Positions 24,291 to 32,665 of a stretch of 64,000 nucleotides of DNA are shown piece after piece. Within the stretch, counting starts at the first letter, position 1. Each line of letters opens with the position of its first letter. The notes below the pieces were generated by a model. The model searched no databases. It was not told the origin of the DNA and worked only from the letters and a program-made list of their open reading frames with translations. Made by a program: the position numbers and the translations under genes. Source of the stretch: Streptomyces typhae (GTDB lineage: Bacteria; Actinomycetota; Actinomycetes; Streptomycetales; Streptomycetaceae); assembly GCF_009755605.1 (NCBI RefSeq), contig NZ_WPNZ01000013.1, forward strand, positions 1 through 64,000, read 5' to 3'.

Positions 24291-24737
24291 TCAGCCGGCG
24301 GGAGCGTCGGCGGGGAAGCCGCGGACGTAGCGGCGCTGCCACGGAGTCTCCACGGCACGGCGGTGGTAGTGCGCGCGGACATAGCCGACGGCTTCGTCGG
24401 CGGGCACGCCGTCGAGGACGGCGAGACAGGCCAGGGCCGTCCCCGTGCGTCCGTATCCGCCGCCGCAGGCGATCTCCACGCGCTCAGCCGCGGACCGGGC
24501 CCAGGCCTCGCCGAGGAGCCTGCGCGCCTCCTGCCGGTCGGTGGGCAGCCGGAAGTCGGGCCAGCGCAGCCATCGCGCCTGCCAGGCGACGGCGGGCGGC
24601 GGCTTGCCCTGGAGGTACACGGCGAACAGGGGCTCGGGGCCCGGCGGCAGCGGTCGGCGCAGCCCCCGGCCACGCACCAGGCGGCCGGAGGGCAGCCGCA
24701 GGACGCCCTCGGCGTCCGCACTCCAGGTATCGGCCAT
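24291..24737 (-). CDS. Protein-tyrosine-phosphatase-like protein
   Basis: 148-residue cytoplasmic protein with a PTP-type phosphate-binding loop, IACGGGYGRTGTALACL (Cys-x5-Arg-Thr) at about residues 88-104. The usual His before the Cys is Ala. A Trp/Arg-rich segment (WQARWLRWPDFRLPTD) precedes it where a general-acid loop would be expected. Substrate unknown. It faces the rhodanese gene 3' end and shows no operon partner. Confidence 0.75.
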   Translation of the reverse strand: MADTWSADAEGVLRLPSGRLVRGRGLRRPLPPGPEPLFAVYLQGKPPPAVAWQARWLRWPDFRLPTDRQEARRLLGEAWARSAAERVEIACGGGYGRTGTALACLAVLDGVPADEAVGYVRAHYHRRAVETPWQRRYVRGFPADAPAG

Positions 24738-25072
24738 GGGGGCACCCTACGGCCGGGCGCGGCGGGCGCAACGGCGTTGCGCCGTGGGCGTAGCCACTGC
24801 GTCCGGGGTGCCCGGCGTACGCCGACGGGTCGAAGCGGCGTACGCCTACGGGAGCAGCCGGCGTACGCCGGTGCGCGCTCCCGCTGGACACCGATGGCTG
24901 CACCCGCCCGTAAGACGCCGAACGCTGCCACGCCCTTTGAGGCACGGGAGGCTTCAACAGACCGCGGAACATCGGAGACTTCATCCGCGCGCAGAACAAT
25001 GGCCATCGATTCCTCGCCGATAATCACCAGGTTCTAACGGAATCTTGACTTCGGCAGGGCATATTGACAGAC
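24738..25072. other. 335-bp non-coding interval with palindromic 23-bp repeats
   Basis: Contains the three-copy GGCGTACGCC array (annotated separately) followed by about 190 bp of less GC-rich sequence without a plausible ORF, ending just before a small Cys-rich ORF. A TTGACT at about 25044 could be a -35 element. Confidence 0.55.
24814..24882. repeat. Three 23-bp direct repeats, each with a GGCGTACGCC palindrome
   Basis: The 10-bp palindrome occurs at 24814-24823, 24837-24846 and 24860-24869, exactly 23 bp apart, with partly conserved spacers (ACGGG and AGC). The regular spacing of about two helical turns suggests a cooperative protein-binding array. Confidence 0.75.
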
Positions 25073-25297
25073 ATGACAACCATGGTTCCTGTCTGCCCGT
25101 ACTGCGGCCGGGTGGAATGCATCTGTCCGGCGGTGGCCGGTATCGCGACGGCGCGCAGTGAGCCGCGCCGCGCGGACACCGCCTCTGCGACGGGGGCGTA
25201 CGGCCCCGTCGGCCTCGTGTTCAGCAACCCCGTGTTCAGCACGCCGACGCCGACCGCAGCGAGGAGGACGGGTTCGCTCATGACCGCCGCGCGGTGA
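25073..25297 (+). CDS. Small Cys-rich hypothetical protein
   Basis: A possible 74-residue protein beginning MTTMVPVCPYCGRVECICP. The CPYCGRVECIC motif could bind zinc; the remainder is low-complexity. The frame also opens at TTG 25064. There is no good ribosome binding site. Convergent with the thioesterase gene. Real coding status is uncertain. Confidence 0.35.
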   Translation: MTTMVPVCPYCGRVECICPAVAGIATARSEPRRADTASATGAYGPVGLVFSNPVFSTPTPTAARRTGSLMTAAR

Positions 25298-25327
25298 CCG
25301 GTGCCGCCCCGGTGCCGGCGCGGACGT

Positions 25328-26122
25328 TCAGCCGGCCCGGGTGCCGAACATCGCGGATACGATCGGCTCCGCCTGTTCGGCCAGATAGAAGTGGTCGCCG
25401 GGCAGCACCTGGGACGTGAAGGCGCCGGTGGTGGCCTCGCGCCACGCCTCCACGTCCTCCGGACCCATCTCGGGGTCCTCGTCACCGGTGAAGACACCGA
25501 GGGGGCAGCGCAGCCGGGCCGTGAGGTCCGGGGTGTAGGTCTCGATGAGGCGGTAGTCGGCGCGTATCGGCGGCAGCACGATCTCGCGCATGTCGGGGTC
25601 GTCGAGGAGCTGCGGGTCGGTGCCGCCCATCTCCTTGATCTCGTCGACGAACAGGTCCTCCGGCAGCAGGTGGATCGTCCCAGGATGCTGGCGGCTCGGC
25701 CCCTGCCGACCGGAGGCGAAGACGTGCCGGGGCGCCGGACCCGGTCCCGCCTCCAGGCGCAGCGCCGTCTCCCAGGCGAGCGCGGCACCCATGCTGTGGC
25801 CGAAGAAGATCAGTTCTCGACCGGGGCGAAGGCCGGCCCTGAGCACGGCGGTGACGGCGTCGGCCAGCTCCGTCATCGTCCCGATGGGCCGCTCCGCGAA
25901 CCGGTCCTGGCGCCCCGGGTACTGCACCGCGATCAGCTCCACGTCCAGCGGCACCAACTGCGCCCACGGAGCGAAGAACGAAGCGGTGCCACCCGCGTGC
26001 GGGAAGCACACCAGCGTGGTCCGCGCGCCCGGACGCGGCTTGGGGCGGCGCAGCCAGCGGTCGGGGGACGAGGCCGGTCCGGCCCCGGCGTGCGGGGACG
26101 TCGTCTTCGGTTCGGTGGTCAT
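25328..26122 (-). CDS. Type II thioesterase (alpha/beta hydrolase)
   Basis: 264-residue editing thioesterase of the kind that clears misprimed acyl carrier proteins of PKS and NRPS lines. Visible features: LVCFPHAGGTASFFAPWAQL (oxyanion region), IAVQYPGRQDRF, nucleophile elbow FFGHSMGAALAWE, the acidic member in TGDEDPEM and the catalytic His in LPGDHFYL. ATG 26122 follows GGAG with five bases between; the longer frame adds non-conserved sequence. No PKS or NRPS gene is within the window, so it is an orphan, either serving a distant cluster or acting as a general housekeeping acyl hydrolase. Confidence 0.9.
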   Translation of the reverse strand: MTTEPKTTSPHAGAGPASSPDRWLRRPKPRPGARTTLVCFPHAGGTASFFAPWAQLVPLDVELIAVQYPGRQDRFAERPIGTMTELADAVTAVLRAGLRPGRELIFFGHSMGAALAWETALRLEAGPGPAPRHVFASGRQGPSRQHPGTIHLLPEDLFVDEIKEMGGTDPQLLDDPDMREIVLPPIRADYRLIETYTPDLTARLRCPLGVFTGDEDPEMGPEDVEAWREATTGAFTSQVLPGDHFYLAEQAEPIVSAMFGTRAG

Positions 26123-26344
26123 CAGCACTCCGTCGAGCAGGTAGGCGGCCGGGCCGCGTTTCATGGGGTCGCCAGCGCGACGCAACCAGAAACCGGGCAA
26201 GTGCCGCAACCTGGAACGACGGTTCGAGCCGCGCACCTCATCGCTGTCCGCTGCCCCGCGTTGTCCGCTACCCCGCTCCGACGCCGCGTACGCACGATGT
26301 CCGGTCACCCGGACGCGAAGGCCGCGATCGGCGTGGGAGGAAGT

Positions 26345-26412
26345 CCCGGTGGCGGGGAAACCCCGGTGGCAGGGAAGCCCCGGTGGCGGGGAATCGCCGG
26401 TGACGGGCACCC
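26345..26412. repeat. Four 17-bp tandem repeats (CGGTGGCGGGGAA type)
   Basis: GGTGGCRGGGAA-like units begin at 26348, 26365, 26382 and 26399, period 17. They lie in the 312-bp spacer between the thioesterase start and the 3' end of the DUF5954 gene. Nothing else is recognisable there. Confidence 0.8.
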
Positions 26413-26434
26413 CCCGGTCGTCGTGGTGGTGGCC

Positions 26435-27451
26435 TCAGGCGTCGTAGTGGATGACGCCGTCCTCGTCCATCGTCGGGTGCAGCTTCATCGGTTCCGTCGT
26501 CTCGACGTCCGAGGGGCGGGCCGCCTCGGGGCCGTCGGCGCCGATCCTGACCATGCGCTCCACCCGGCAGACGCGGAAGCACCGGTCGCGCACCGTCACC
26601 TCGTTCGCGCGGCCCGCCGCCTTGAACTCGGCGGCGGCACGGGCGAAGTCGGCGCGCTCGTCGTCGTCGTACTCGTGCACCAGGGGCCAGATCTCCGTCA
26701 TGCCGTGCACGAGGAGGCGGCGCGCGTCGTGCGGGGTCGGCATCAGCGCGCCCCGCGGCCGCCACCGCTCGCCCTTGCGCTCCGCCACACCGAACGTGAC
26801 GGGCAGCAGCACCACCTCCGGATAGTCCCGCACGGCCCGCTCGGAGTCCTCCCGGAACGCCGCGGGGAAATGGCCTCCGGTGTACGTGAAGCCGCGCAGC
26901 GCGATCCGCAGCGCGCCCGCCATCAGACCCCCGGCACGGGCCGGGTCGAGTGCGAAGCCCTCGTCGTGGGAGGACGGGGACGGCCGGTCGTCCCAGGACG
27001 CGTGCGCCGGTTCGGGATCGGTCGGGCGCGGCGGCTCCAGGCCGTCCGCGCCGGCCCGTGCGAACTCGTCGCCGCGGATGACGCGGTAGCGCGTGCCGAG
27101 CACGGTGAGCTCGTCGACCGGCTCGCGTTCGAGCCGGGCCACGGACGCCAGCAGGGCGCACCGCTGCTCCCGGTCGTCGACGGAGTCCTTCGCCATGAAC
27201 CACAGCAGCGAGTTGAGGCCGTCCCGGGCCTGCTGGGGTGTGCCCTCCATGACGTCGCCGAGCAGCCGCCAGGGCTCGTCTCCCCCGGCCGCCCGGCTGG
27301 CGAGACCGAAGACGGGGCCGCGTACGGCGAGTTGCGGGTAGCGGTACGAGGCGTCCACCGCGTCGGCCTCGCTGACCCACGCCGCCGGGTCGTCGCGGCG
27401 GACGAGTTCGCTGTGCAGCGCGTCGATCTGCCGCTTCCAGTCATCAGGCAT
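26435..27451 (-). CDS. DUF5954 family protein
   Basis: 338-residue cytoplasmic protein without signal or membrane segments. It resembles the Streptomyces DUF5954 family in the order PVFGLASR, ERWRPRGALMPTPHDARRLL, GMTEIWPLVHEYDDDERADF, NEVTVRDRCFRVCRVERMVR and GPEAARPSDVE. Function unknown. It may be cotranscribed with the thioesterase, but a 312-bp repeat-containing spacer separates them. Confidence 0.7.
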   Translation of the reverse strand: MPDDWKRQIDALHSELVRRDDPAAWVSEADAVDASYRYPQLAVRGPVFGLASRAAGGDEPWRLLGDVMEGTPQQARDGLNSLLWFMAKDSVDDREQRCALLASVARLEREPVDELTVLGTRYRVIRGDEFARAGADGLEPPRPTDPEPAHASWDDRPSPSSHDEGFALDPARAGGLMAGALRIALRGFTYTGGHFPAAFREDSERAVRDYPEVVLLPVTFGVAERKGERWRPRGALMPTPHDARRLLVHGMTEIWPLVHEYDDDERADFARAAAEFKAAGRANEVTVRDRCFRVCRVERMVRIGADGPEAARPSDVETTEPMKLHPTMDEDGVIHYDA

Positions 27452-27617
27452 GTGCGCATTGTCGCCAGCCGCGCACCGTCGGCAGCGGTCGCGTCACGCA
27501 AGAGCATGACGAAGTCCCCGAAGTCGGGACGGGCGGCGCGGACGTGCCCTATAGGGCCACACCGAGCCCCACGGAAATCCAGGAGCCCTCGCGGTCCCGC
27601 GCGCCTACTGTGGCGTC

Positions 27618-28151
27618 GTGCGCACTCAATTGATCGTTCTGAACGGCGGTTCCAGCTCGGGGAAGTCCGGCATCGCCCGGTGTCTTCAGGCCGAGCTTTC
27701 CGAGCCGTGGCTCAGCCTCGGCGTCGACACCTTCGTGGCCGCGCTGCCCGCCGCGATGCAGGCGTCGGACGCGGGCATCGAGTTCGCCGACGACGGAGCG
27801 GTGACCGTCGGGGAGGAGTTCCGCACCCTGGAGGCGGCCTGGATCGAGGGGGTCGCCGCGATGGCGCGGGCGGGCGCGCGAGTGATCGTGGACGAGGTGT
27901 TCCTCGGCGGCGCCCGGTCGCAGGGGCGCTGGCGGCGCGCCCTGGAGGGCGTGCCCGTGCTGTGGGTCGGCGTGCGGTGCGAGGCGGGGGTCGCCGCGGG
28001 GCGCGAGACCGCCCGCGGCGACCGCATCACGGGCATGGCCGCGAAGCAGGCGGACCTGGTCCACCAGGGCGTGCGGTACGACGTGGAGGTCGACACCGCG
28101 CAGCACGAGGCGCTCGCGTGCGCCAGGACCATCGCGGCCCACGTCGAGTGA
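27618..28151 (+). CDS. Chloramphenicol 3-O-phosphotransferase-like P-loop kinase
   Basis: 177-residue P-loop kinase close to the chloramphenicol phosphotransferase family of S. venezuelae. The Walker A motif is VLNGGSSSGKSGIAR near residue 12. The substrate-side Asp expected to act as base is in LGVDTFVAALP, and VIVDEVFLGG gives the Walker B-like strand. GTG 27618 gives the conserved N-terminus. Actual substrate is unproven; many homologues are annotated by similarity only. It is a single-gene unit. Confidence 0.82.
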   Translation: MRTQLIVLNGGSSSGKSGIARCLQAELSEPWLSLGVDTFVAALPAAMQASDAGIEFADDGAVTVGEEFRTLEAAWIEGVAAMARAGARVIVDEVFLGGARSQGRWRRALEGVPVLWVGVRCEAGVAAGRETARGDRITGMAAKQADLVHQGVRYDVEVDTAQHEALACARTIAAHVE

Positions 28152-28190
28152 GCTCCGGGTCCGCTCAGGCCCCGCCGGGTCCGGGTCCGC

Positions 28191-28604
28191 TCAGGCCCCG
28201 CCAGGGGCATCCGGCCCCGGCGAACCGGCGTACTGCGCGACGCCGTCGCCGAGCGACCAGTCGATCGACTCGTTCTCGGTGACGGTGACGAACACGTTCC
28301 GCGGCTCGGTGCCCGCGTACTCCTCGGCGAGTTCGGCGATGCGCCGGTAGAGCGCCTGCTTCACGCCGGGCGTGCGGCCCGCGCGCATCGTGATCGCCAC
28401 GTACACGATGCCGCTGTCCCGGTGCACGCCGAGATAGTCGTCGTAGCGCAGGGTGCTGCGGCTGCCGTCGTGACCGGTCAGCACCTGGAACCGGTCGTCG
28501 GCCGGGATGCCGACCGTCTCCACCAGGGCGTCGTGGACGGCACGGCCGAGCGCGTCGAGACGGCCGCTGTCGGCCTCCCAGGCGTCGATGCGGACGAACG
28601 GCAT
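28191..28604 (-). CDS. Tautomerase family protein (4-oxalocrotonate tautomerase-like)
   Basis: 137-residue protein starting MPFVRIDAWE, so Pro1 would be exposed after removal of Met as in tautomerase-superfamily enzymes. The tandem beta-alpha-beta halves are visible, the second with IVYVAITMRAGRTPGVKQAL and EPRNVFVTVTENESIDWSLG. It is longer than 4-OT subunits and more like the MIF-sized or fused group. ATG 28604 is decisive because of Pro1. An 18-bp near-palindrome lies 70 bp upstream. Confidence 0.85.
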   Translation of the reverse strand: MPFVRIDAWEADSGRLDALGRAVHDALVETVGIPADDRFQVLTGHDGSRSTLRYDDYLGVHRDSGIVYVAITMRAGRTPGVKQALYRRIAELAEEYAGTEPRNVFVTVTENESIDWSLGDGVAQYAGSPGPDAPGGA

Positions 28605-28623
28605 GGCGAGAGTCCTCCCGGTT

Positions 28624-28669
28624 GGTTGAGGGGTTCCCTGACGCGTGGTTGAGGGATTCCCTGACGCGA
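28624..28669. repeat. Two 23-bp direct repeats upstream of the tautomerase gene
   Basis: GGTTGAGGGGTTCCCTGACG and GGTTGAGGGATTCCCTGACG occur in tandem (period 23) between the tautomerase start and the palindrome at 28674. They may be transcribed as part of the leader. Confidence 0.75.
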
Positions 28670-28673
28670 GTGC

Positions 28674-28691
28674 GTACATACTAGTAGGTAC
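28674..28691. promoter_or_regulatory. 18-bp near-perfect palindrome, probable repressor operator
   Basis: GTACATACTAGTAGGTAC: outer GTAC arms and a central TACTAGTA palindrome, with one mismatched pair. It is AT-rich for this genome and located where the tautomerase promoter should be. Sites of this look are bound by HxlR- or MarR-type regulators, but none is encoded beside it. Confidence 0.6.
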
Positions 28692-28704
28692 ATTCCATGA
28701 GAGG

Positions 28705-29436
28705 TCATCCGCCTCTGGTGAACAAGGCCGTCCACAGGAACGGCTCGCCGAAGTGCTCCGCGTCCGACGGCTCGTCGTGCATGCGGCGCAGCTCGACCTC
28801 GGTCAGGTCGGCGAAGATCGCGCGCAGGGACTCCGGGGTGTAGGCGAGGCCGCCCTGGAGCCCGGACGTGCGGTAGAAGTCCGCGTCCGGGAGTTCCGAA
28901 CCCATGCCGCCCGCCGCGAAGCAGGTGAGCGCGAAGTGGCCGCCGGGCGCCAGGACCCTTTCCAGGAGCGCGAGGTAGCTGATGCGGCGGTGCGGCGGCA
29001 GGTGGTGGAAGCAGCCCGAGTCGTACACCAGGTCGTAGGGCCCGTCGAGGACCGCGGGGCCGAGGGCGAACGCGTCGCCGAGGTGGAAGCGGATGTCCGC
29101 GCCCGCGTCGCGGGCGCGTTCCCCGGCCCAGGCGAGCGCGGCCGGTGACACGTCGACGGCGTCCACGTCGAAGCCGTGCGCGGCGAGGTGCAGGGCGTTG
29201 CGGCCAGGGCCGCATCCGAGGTCGAGGGCGCGTCCCGGCGTGACCAGGCCGCGTGCGAGGTAGGAGGCGAGGCTCTCGTCGGGCTTCGCCGCGAAGAACG
29301 GCACCGGCTTGGACCGGTCGGTGTAGAACCCGTCCCACCAGTTCGCCGCGTCCGCCGTCCACCGGTCGGCGCCCGGCGCGAACAGGCCGTCGAGCAGGTC
29401 GAGGACATCGTCGACCGTGCGTATGTTCCGGTCCAT
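28705..29436 (-). CDS. Class I SAM-dependent methyltransferase
   Basis: 243-residue methyltransferase. Motif I is ALDLGCGPGRNALHLA (about residue 75), motif II VDAVDVSPAALAWA, and the later motif is DLVYDSGCFHHLPPHRR. The N-terminal WWDGFYTDRSKPVPFF resembles thiopurine/tellurite-type methyltransferases. ATG 29436 follows AAAGGGG at a good distance. Substrate unknown. The operator palindrome at 28674 is downstream of this gene, so it more likely serves the tautomerase. Confidence 0.85.
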   Translation of the reverse strand: MDRNIRTVDDVLDLLDGLFAPGADRWTADAANWWDGFYTDRSKPVPFFAAKPDESLASYLARGLVTPGRALDLGCGPGRNALHLAAHGFDVDAVDVSPAALAWAGERARDAGADIRFHLGDAFALGPAVLDGPYDLVYDSGCFHHLPPHRRISYLALLERVLAPGGHFALTCFAAGGMGSELPDADFYRTSGLQGGLAYTPESLRAIFADLTEVELRRMHDEPSDAEHFGEPFLWTALFTRGG

Positions 29437-29684
29437 CAGAACCCCTTTCACGAGCGGCCGACACTAGCGTCGCGGCTGGTGAAAGCCCAGGCCAGAGGGG
29501 GTGCGGAGAGGGCTTGTGCGGGTGTGTGCGCCGTGTGCGGAGGGGGCGCCGGGCAGGTTGCTCGTCCTGCCCGCCTTCGGGCGTGCGGGCCCCCGCCGGA
29601 GGCCGGGACGGGGGCAGCGTGGGCGTCGCCGGAGCGGGTTTTCCGAGGATTTTCGCGTGGGGTCCGCGCAACTCTCCGGTGGGA

Positions 29685-30713
29685 TCACGCGGACCGCGTC
29701 GACGGCACCTCCGGCACGTCCGGAGCGGACCGCGGGAAGGCCCGGCGGTAGTCGCTCGGGGACACGCCGACCTGCTTGAGGAAGTGGTGCCGGAGGTTGT
29801 TCGCCGTGCCGAGGCCGCTCAGTTCGCCGATCTTCTCGACCGGCAGGTCCGTGGACTCCAGGAGGCTCTGGGCGCGGGCCAGGCGCTGGTTGAGGAGCCA
29901 CTGGAGCGGGGTCGTACCGGTGGCGGCCTGGATCCTGCGGTGGAGCGTGCGCGGGCTCAGCATCGCGCGCCGCGCCAGGTCCGCCACCGTCAGGGGCTGG
30001 TCGAGGCGCTCGCGCGCCCACTGCAGGACGGGGCCGAGGCCCGCGTCGTCCGTGACCGGCACCGACAGGTCGATGAACTGGGCCTGTCCGCCCGGCCGGT
30101 GCGCGGGCACCACCATGCGGCGGGCGAGCTGGTTGGCGACGTGCGCGCCGAGGTCGCGGCGGACCAGGTGCAGGCACAGGTCGAGGCCCGCGGTCAGGCC
30201 CGCGCTGGTCAGCACGTCGCCGTCGTCCACGTACAGGACCGAGTCGTCGACCTGGACGCGCGGGTGGCGGGCGGCGAGCTGCGCGGTGTGCTGCCAGTGC
30301 GCGGTGGCCCGGCGCCCGTCGAGCAGACCCGCCTCCGCCAGGGCGAACGCGCCGTTGCACAGGGACACCATGCGCGCGCCCGCCGCGTGGGCCGCGCGCA
30401 GCGCGTCGACCAGGCCGGGCGGCAGCGGCGCGCCCTCCTCGACGCAGGCGTCGGGCACCGAAGGCACGACGACCGTGTCCGCGCCCACCAGGTCGTCCAG
30501 GCCGTACCGGGTGCGCACCGAGAGGCCGAACGGCTCCTCCGCCGCGTCCGCCCCCGGCGAGCCGGTGCCGCACAGCCGCAACTCGTACCAGGGGTCCGCC
30601 AGATCCGGCTGCGGCTTGCCGAACACCGTGCACGGAATGCTCAGTTCGTACAGGTCCCAGGAGGGAACCCCGATCTTCTCGGTCACGACCACCGCGACGG
30701 AACCAGCGCTCAT
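29685..30713 (-). CDS. GlxA-type transcriptional regulator (DJ-1/PfpI domain + AraC HTH)
   Basis: 342-residue regulator. The N-terminal DJ-1/PfpI-like domain includes MVSLCNGAFALAEAGLLDG around the nucleophile elbow and LTSAGLTAGLDLCLHLVRRD. The C-terminal AraC domain has LTVADLARRAMLSPRTLHRR and VEKIGELSGLGTANNLRHHF. Divergent from the dehydrogenase at 30957 across a 243-bp spacer with short repeats, suggesting that this dehydrogenase may be its target. ATG 30713 gives the family N-terminus. Confidence 0.87.
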   Translation of the reverse strand: MSAGSVAVVVTEKIGVPSWDLYELSIPCTVFGKPQPDLADPWYELRLCGTGSPGADAAEEPFGLSVRTRYGLDDLVGADTVVVPSVPDACVEEGAPLPPGLVDALRAAHAAGARMVSLCNGAFALAEAGLLDGRRATAHWQHTAQLAARHPRVQVDDSVLYVDDGDVLTSAGLTAGLDLCLHLVRRDLGAHVANQLARRMVVPAHRPGGQAQFIDLSVPVTDDAGLGPVLQWARERLDQPLTVADLARRAMLSPRTLHRRIQAATGTTPLQWLLNQRLARAQSLLESTDLPVEKIGELSGLGTANNLRHHFLKQVGVSPSDYRRAFPRSAPDVPEVPSTRSA

Positions 30714-30842
30714 ACGGCGAGAGTACGGCGCCCGCGGGACCCACCTGGCAGGAATTTGGTGGTCGCCGTCAACCGTGTCACTGTCCGGGCCGTCTGCGCG
30801 TTGCGAAGGTGGTTCTCACGCGAACGACGCGATCAGTCGTCG

Positions 30843-30915
30843 TCGGGCCACCGGACCACCGGGCCACCGGGCCACCGGACCACCTGGTCACAGGACCACC
30901 TGGTCACGGCACCAC
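30843..30915. repeat. CCACCGGG / CCACCTGGTCAC repeats before the dehydrogenase
   Basis: Roughly nine-base GGGCCACCG units grade into repeated GACCACCTGGTCAC units. The latter contain GGTCAC-type half sites. They end about 40 bp before GTG 30957, in the divergent spacer shared with the GlxA regulator. Confidence 0.6.
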
Positions 30916-30956
30916 CCGGTCACAAGGTCACCGGATCACCGAGGAGCAAGGACGCA

Positions 30957-31886
30957 GTGAACACCGTGAACACCGTGAACGCAGCCAATGGGACCGCCGC
31001 ACCGAACGCCGGACGTGTGCCCGTGACCGTGATCGGGCTCGGCAACATGGGCTCGGCCCTGGCCGCCGCCTTCCTGGACCGCGGCCACCCGACCACGGTG
31101 TGGAACCGCTCGCCCGAGAAGGCGAAGGCGCTCGCCGAGCGCGGCGCGCACGTGGCCGCGACGCCGGAAGAGGCCGTGGCCGCGGCCGAGTTGGTGATCG
31201 CCTGCGTGCTCGACTACGACGCGCTGCACACCGTCGTCGACCCGGTCGCCGCGCGGCTCGCGGGCCGCACGCTGGTGAACGCGACCTCAGGATCGCCGGA
31301 GCAGGCCAGGGAGTTCGAGGGCTGGGCGGACGCCCACGACGTGGCCTACCTCGACGGCGCCGTCATGACGACGCCGCCCGGCGTCGGCAACCCGGACATG
31401 ATGTTCCTGTACAGCGGCTCGGAGCAGGCCTTCGAGACGTACAGGGGCGCCCTGGAGGTGCTCGGCGACCCGCTGTACCTCGGCGCCGATCCGGGAGTGG
31501 CCTCGCTGTACGACGCGGCGCTGCTCGGCGTGATGTGGTCGACGTTCACCGGCTGGCTGCACGGCACCGCGCTGGTCGGCGCCGACGGGGTGGCGGCCAC
31601 CGACTTCACGGAGCTGGCGAACCGCTGGCTCGGGGGCGCGGTGCACTCCTTCCTCACGCGGTACGCGGGGCAGGTGGACGAGGGCCGCTATCCCGGCGAC
31701 GACGCGACCGTCGACGTACAGATCGCCACCATCGACCACCTCATCCACGCGGCGGCCGACCGGGGCGTCGACAACGCGCTGCCGGAGCTCCTGAAGTCCA
31801 CCATGGAGCGGACCAGGGACGCGGGACACGGCGGGGACAGCTACGCGAGCGTGATCGAGGTCATGCGTGGGAGTACGCGGGTCTGA
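30957..31886 (+). CDS. NAD(P)-binding dehydrogenase, imine reductase-like
   Basis: 309-residue two-domain oxidoreductase. The Rossmann motif VIGLGNMGSALAAAFLDRG is followed by VWNRSPEKAKAL, where the Asn-Arg-Ser favours NADPH as in imine reductases. The interdomain strand reads LYLDGAVM-like (AYLDGAVMTTPPGVG), and the helical domain has LYDAALLGVMWSTFTGWLHG, with the Asp conserved in imine reductases. The beta-hydroxyacid dehydrogenase Lys is not present at its usual place, as far as I can judge. GTG 30957 follows GAGGAG; alternative in-frame GTGs are at 30966 and 30975. Confidence 0.8.
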   Translation: MNTVNTVNAANGTAAPNAGRVPVTVIGLGNMGSALAAAFLDRGHPTTVWNRSPEKAKALAERGAHVAATPEEAVAAAELVIACVLDYDALHTVVDPVAARLAGRTLVNATSGSPEQAREFEGWADAHDVAYLDGAVMTTPPGVGNPDMMFLYSGSEQAFETYRGALEVLGDPLYLGADPGVASLYDAALLGVMWSTFTGWLHGTALVGADGVAATDFTELANRWLGGAVHSFLTRYAGQVDEGRYPGDDATVDVQIATIDHLIHAAADRGVDNALPELLKSTMERTRDAGHGGDSYASVIEVMRGSTRV

Positions 31887-31927
31887 ACACGGCCTCGAAG
31901 GACCCTGCGCGCCCCCGAACGACTCCG

Positions 31928-31977
31928 GGAGTCCTTGAACGACTCCACCGGGAGTCCTTGAACGACGAGTCCCTGAA
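31928..31977. repeat. Short direct repeats GGGAGTCCTTGAACGAC
   Basis: The sequence occurs at about 31928 and 31951, with a partial third GAGTCCCTGAACG copy. It lies between the convergent dehydrogenase and RDD genes. Confidence 0.6.
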
Positions 31978-32032
31978 CGCCCGGCGCGCTCCACGGCGCG
32001 CCGGGCTCACCGCCGTTCGGCGGCAGGGCCTC

Positions 32033-32665
32033 TCACCAGCCCGTGAGGTCCGGCTGAGGCGGAAGGGCAGGCTCCGGGGGTGCTGTCGGCAGCCCGGCGA
32101 AGGCCACCGCCGCCACTGTCGTGCCTGCCATCCGGTCCGCGAGGGAACGGGAGGACGGGGACAGCACGGGAACGGCGTTGAAGACGAACAGGGTGACCGC
32201 CGCGAGCCAGCACACGACGGACAGGAAGATCCAGCCCTGCACCAGCATGCAGCACGCGAGTGCGTAGACACCGACGTCGGTGGTCGTGGTGACCGCCGCG
32301 CGCAGCGCCGAGCGCGGCCCCGACCGGGGCGTGACGCGCAGCCCCAACAGGGCCTTGCCGAGGGTCCTCCCGGCGAAGTGCAGCGTGAGCCACTGGTACA
32401 GGAAGGTGAGGACGACCAGGGCGAGGAAGCCCTGCTGGACATAGCCGACGGCGTCCTGCCACAGCGAGTCGACGAGGTCGTCGGCGGCGCCCTTGGCGTC
32501 GCCTCTGGACGTGAGGAACTCCCAACTGCCCTTCGCCACCAGCTCCGGCACGTCCGTGAGGAGCGCGGCGATGCGGTGGAAGGTCAGGGCGGCGATGAGC
32601 CAGCCGACCGCGACCACCAACCCGAAGTCGAAGAGCCAGGCGCCGGCGCGGCGTAACTTCGGCAC
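32033..32665 (-). CDS. RDD family membrane protein
   Basis: 210-residue membrane protein. It begins VPKLRRAGAWLFDFGLVVAV, where RxxAxxxD is the RDD signature, and has helices at LVVAVGWLIAALTFH, GFLALVVLTFLYQWLTLHFA, CMLVQGWIFLSVVCWLA and TLFVFNAVPVL. The second family motif is GRTLGKALLGLRV. GTG 32665 follows GGGGGAA; the longer frame adds a Cys-rich leader without support. Function in the family is unclear (some are ion antiporters). Confidence 0.82.
   Translation of the reverse strand: MPKLRRAGAWLFDFGLVVAVGWLIAALTFHRIAALLTDVPELVAKGSWEFLTSRGDAKGAADDLVDSLWQDAVGYVQQGFLALVVLTFLYQWLTLHFAGRTLGKALLGLRVTPRSGPRSALRAAVTTTTDVGVYALACCMLVQGWIFLSVVCWLAAVTLFVFNAVPVLSPSSRSLADRMAGTTVAAVAFAGLPTAPPEPALPPQPDLTGW

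Noticed and set aside
25301..28282. 993-codon plus-strand frame
   Set aside because: Antisense to the thioesterase and DUF5954 genes and out of frame through the phosphotransferase-like gene; lacks any coherent domain.
29253..30956. Upstream extension of the imine-reductase-like frame
   Set aside because: The frame stays open but runs antisense through the GlxA regulator; real similarity starts after GTG 30957.
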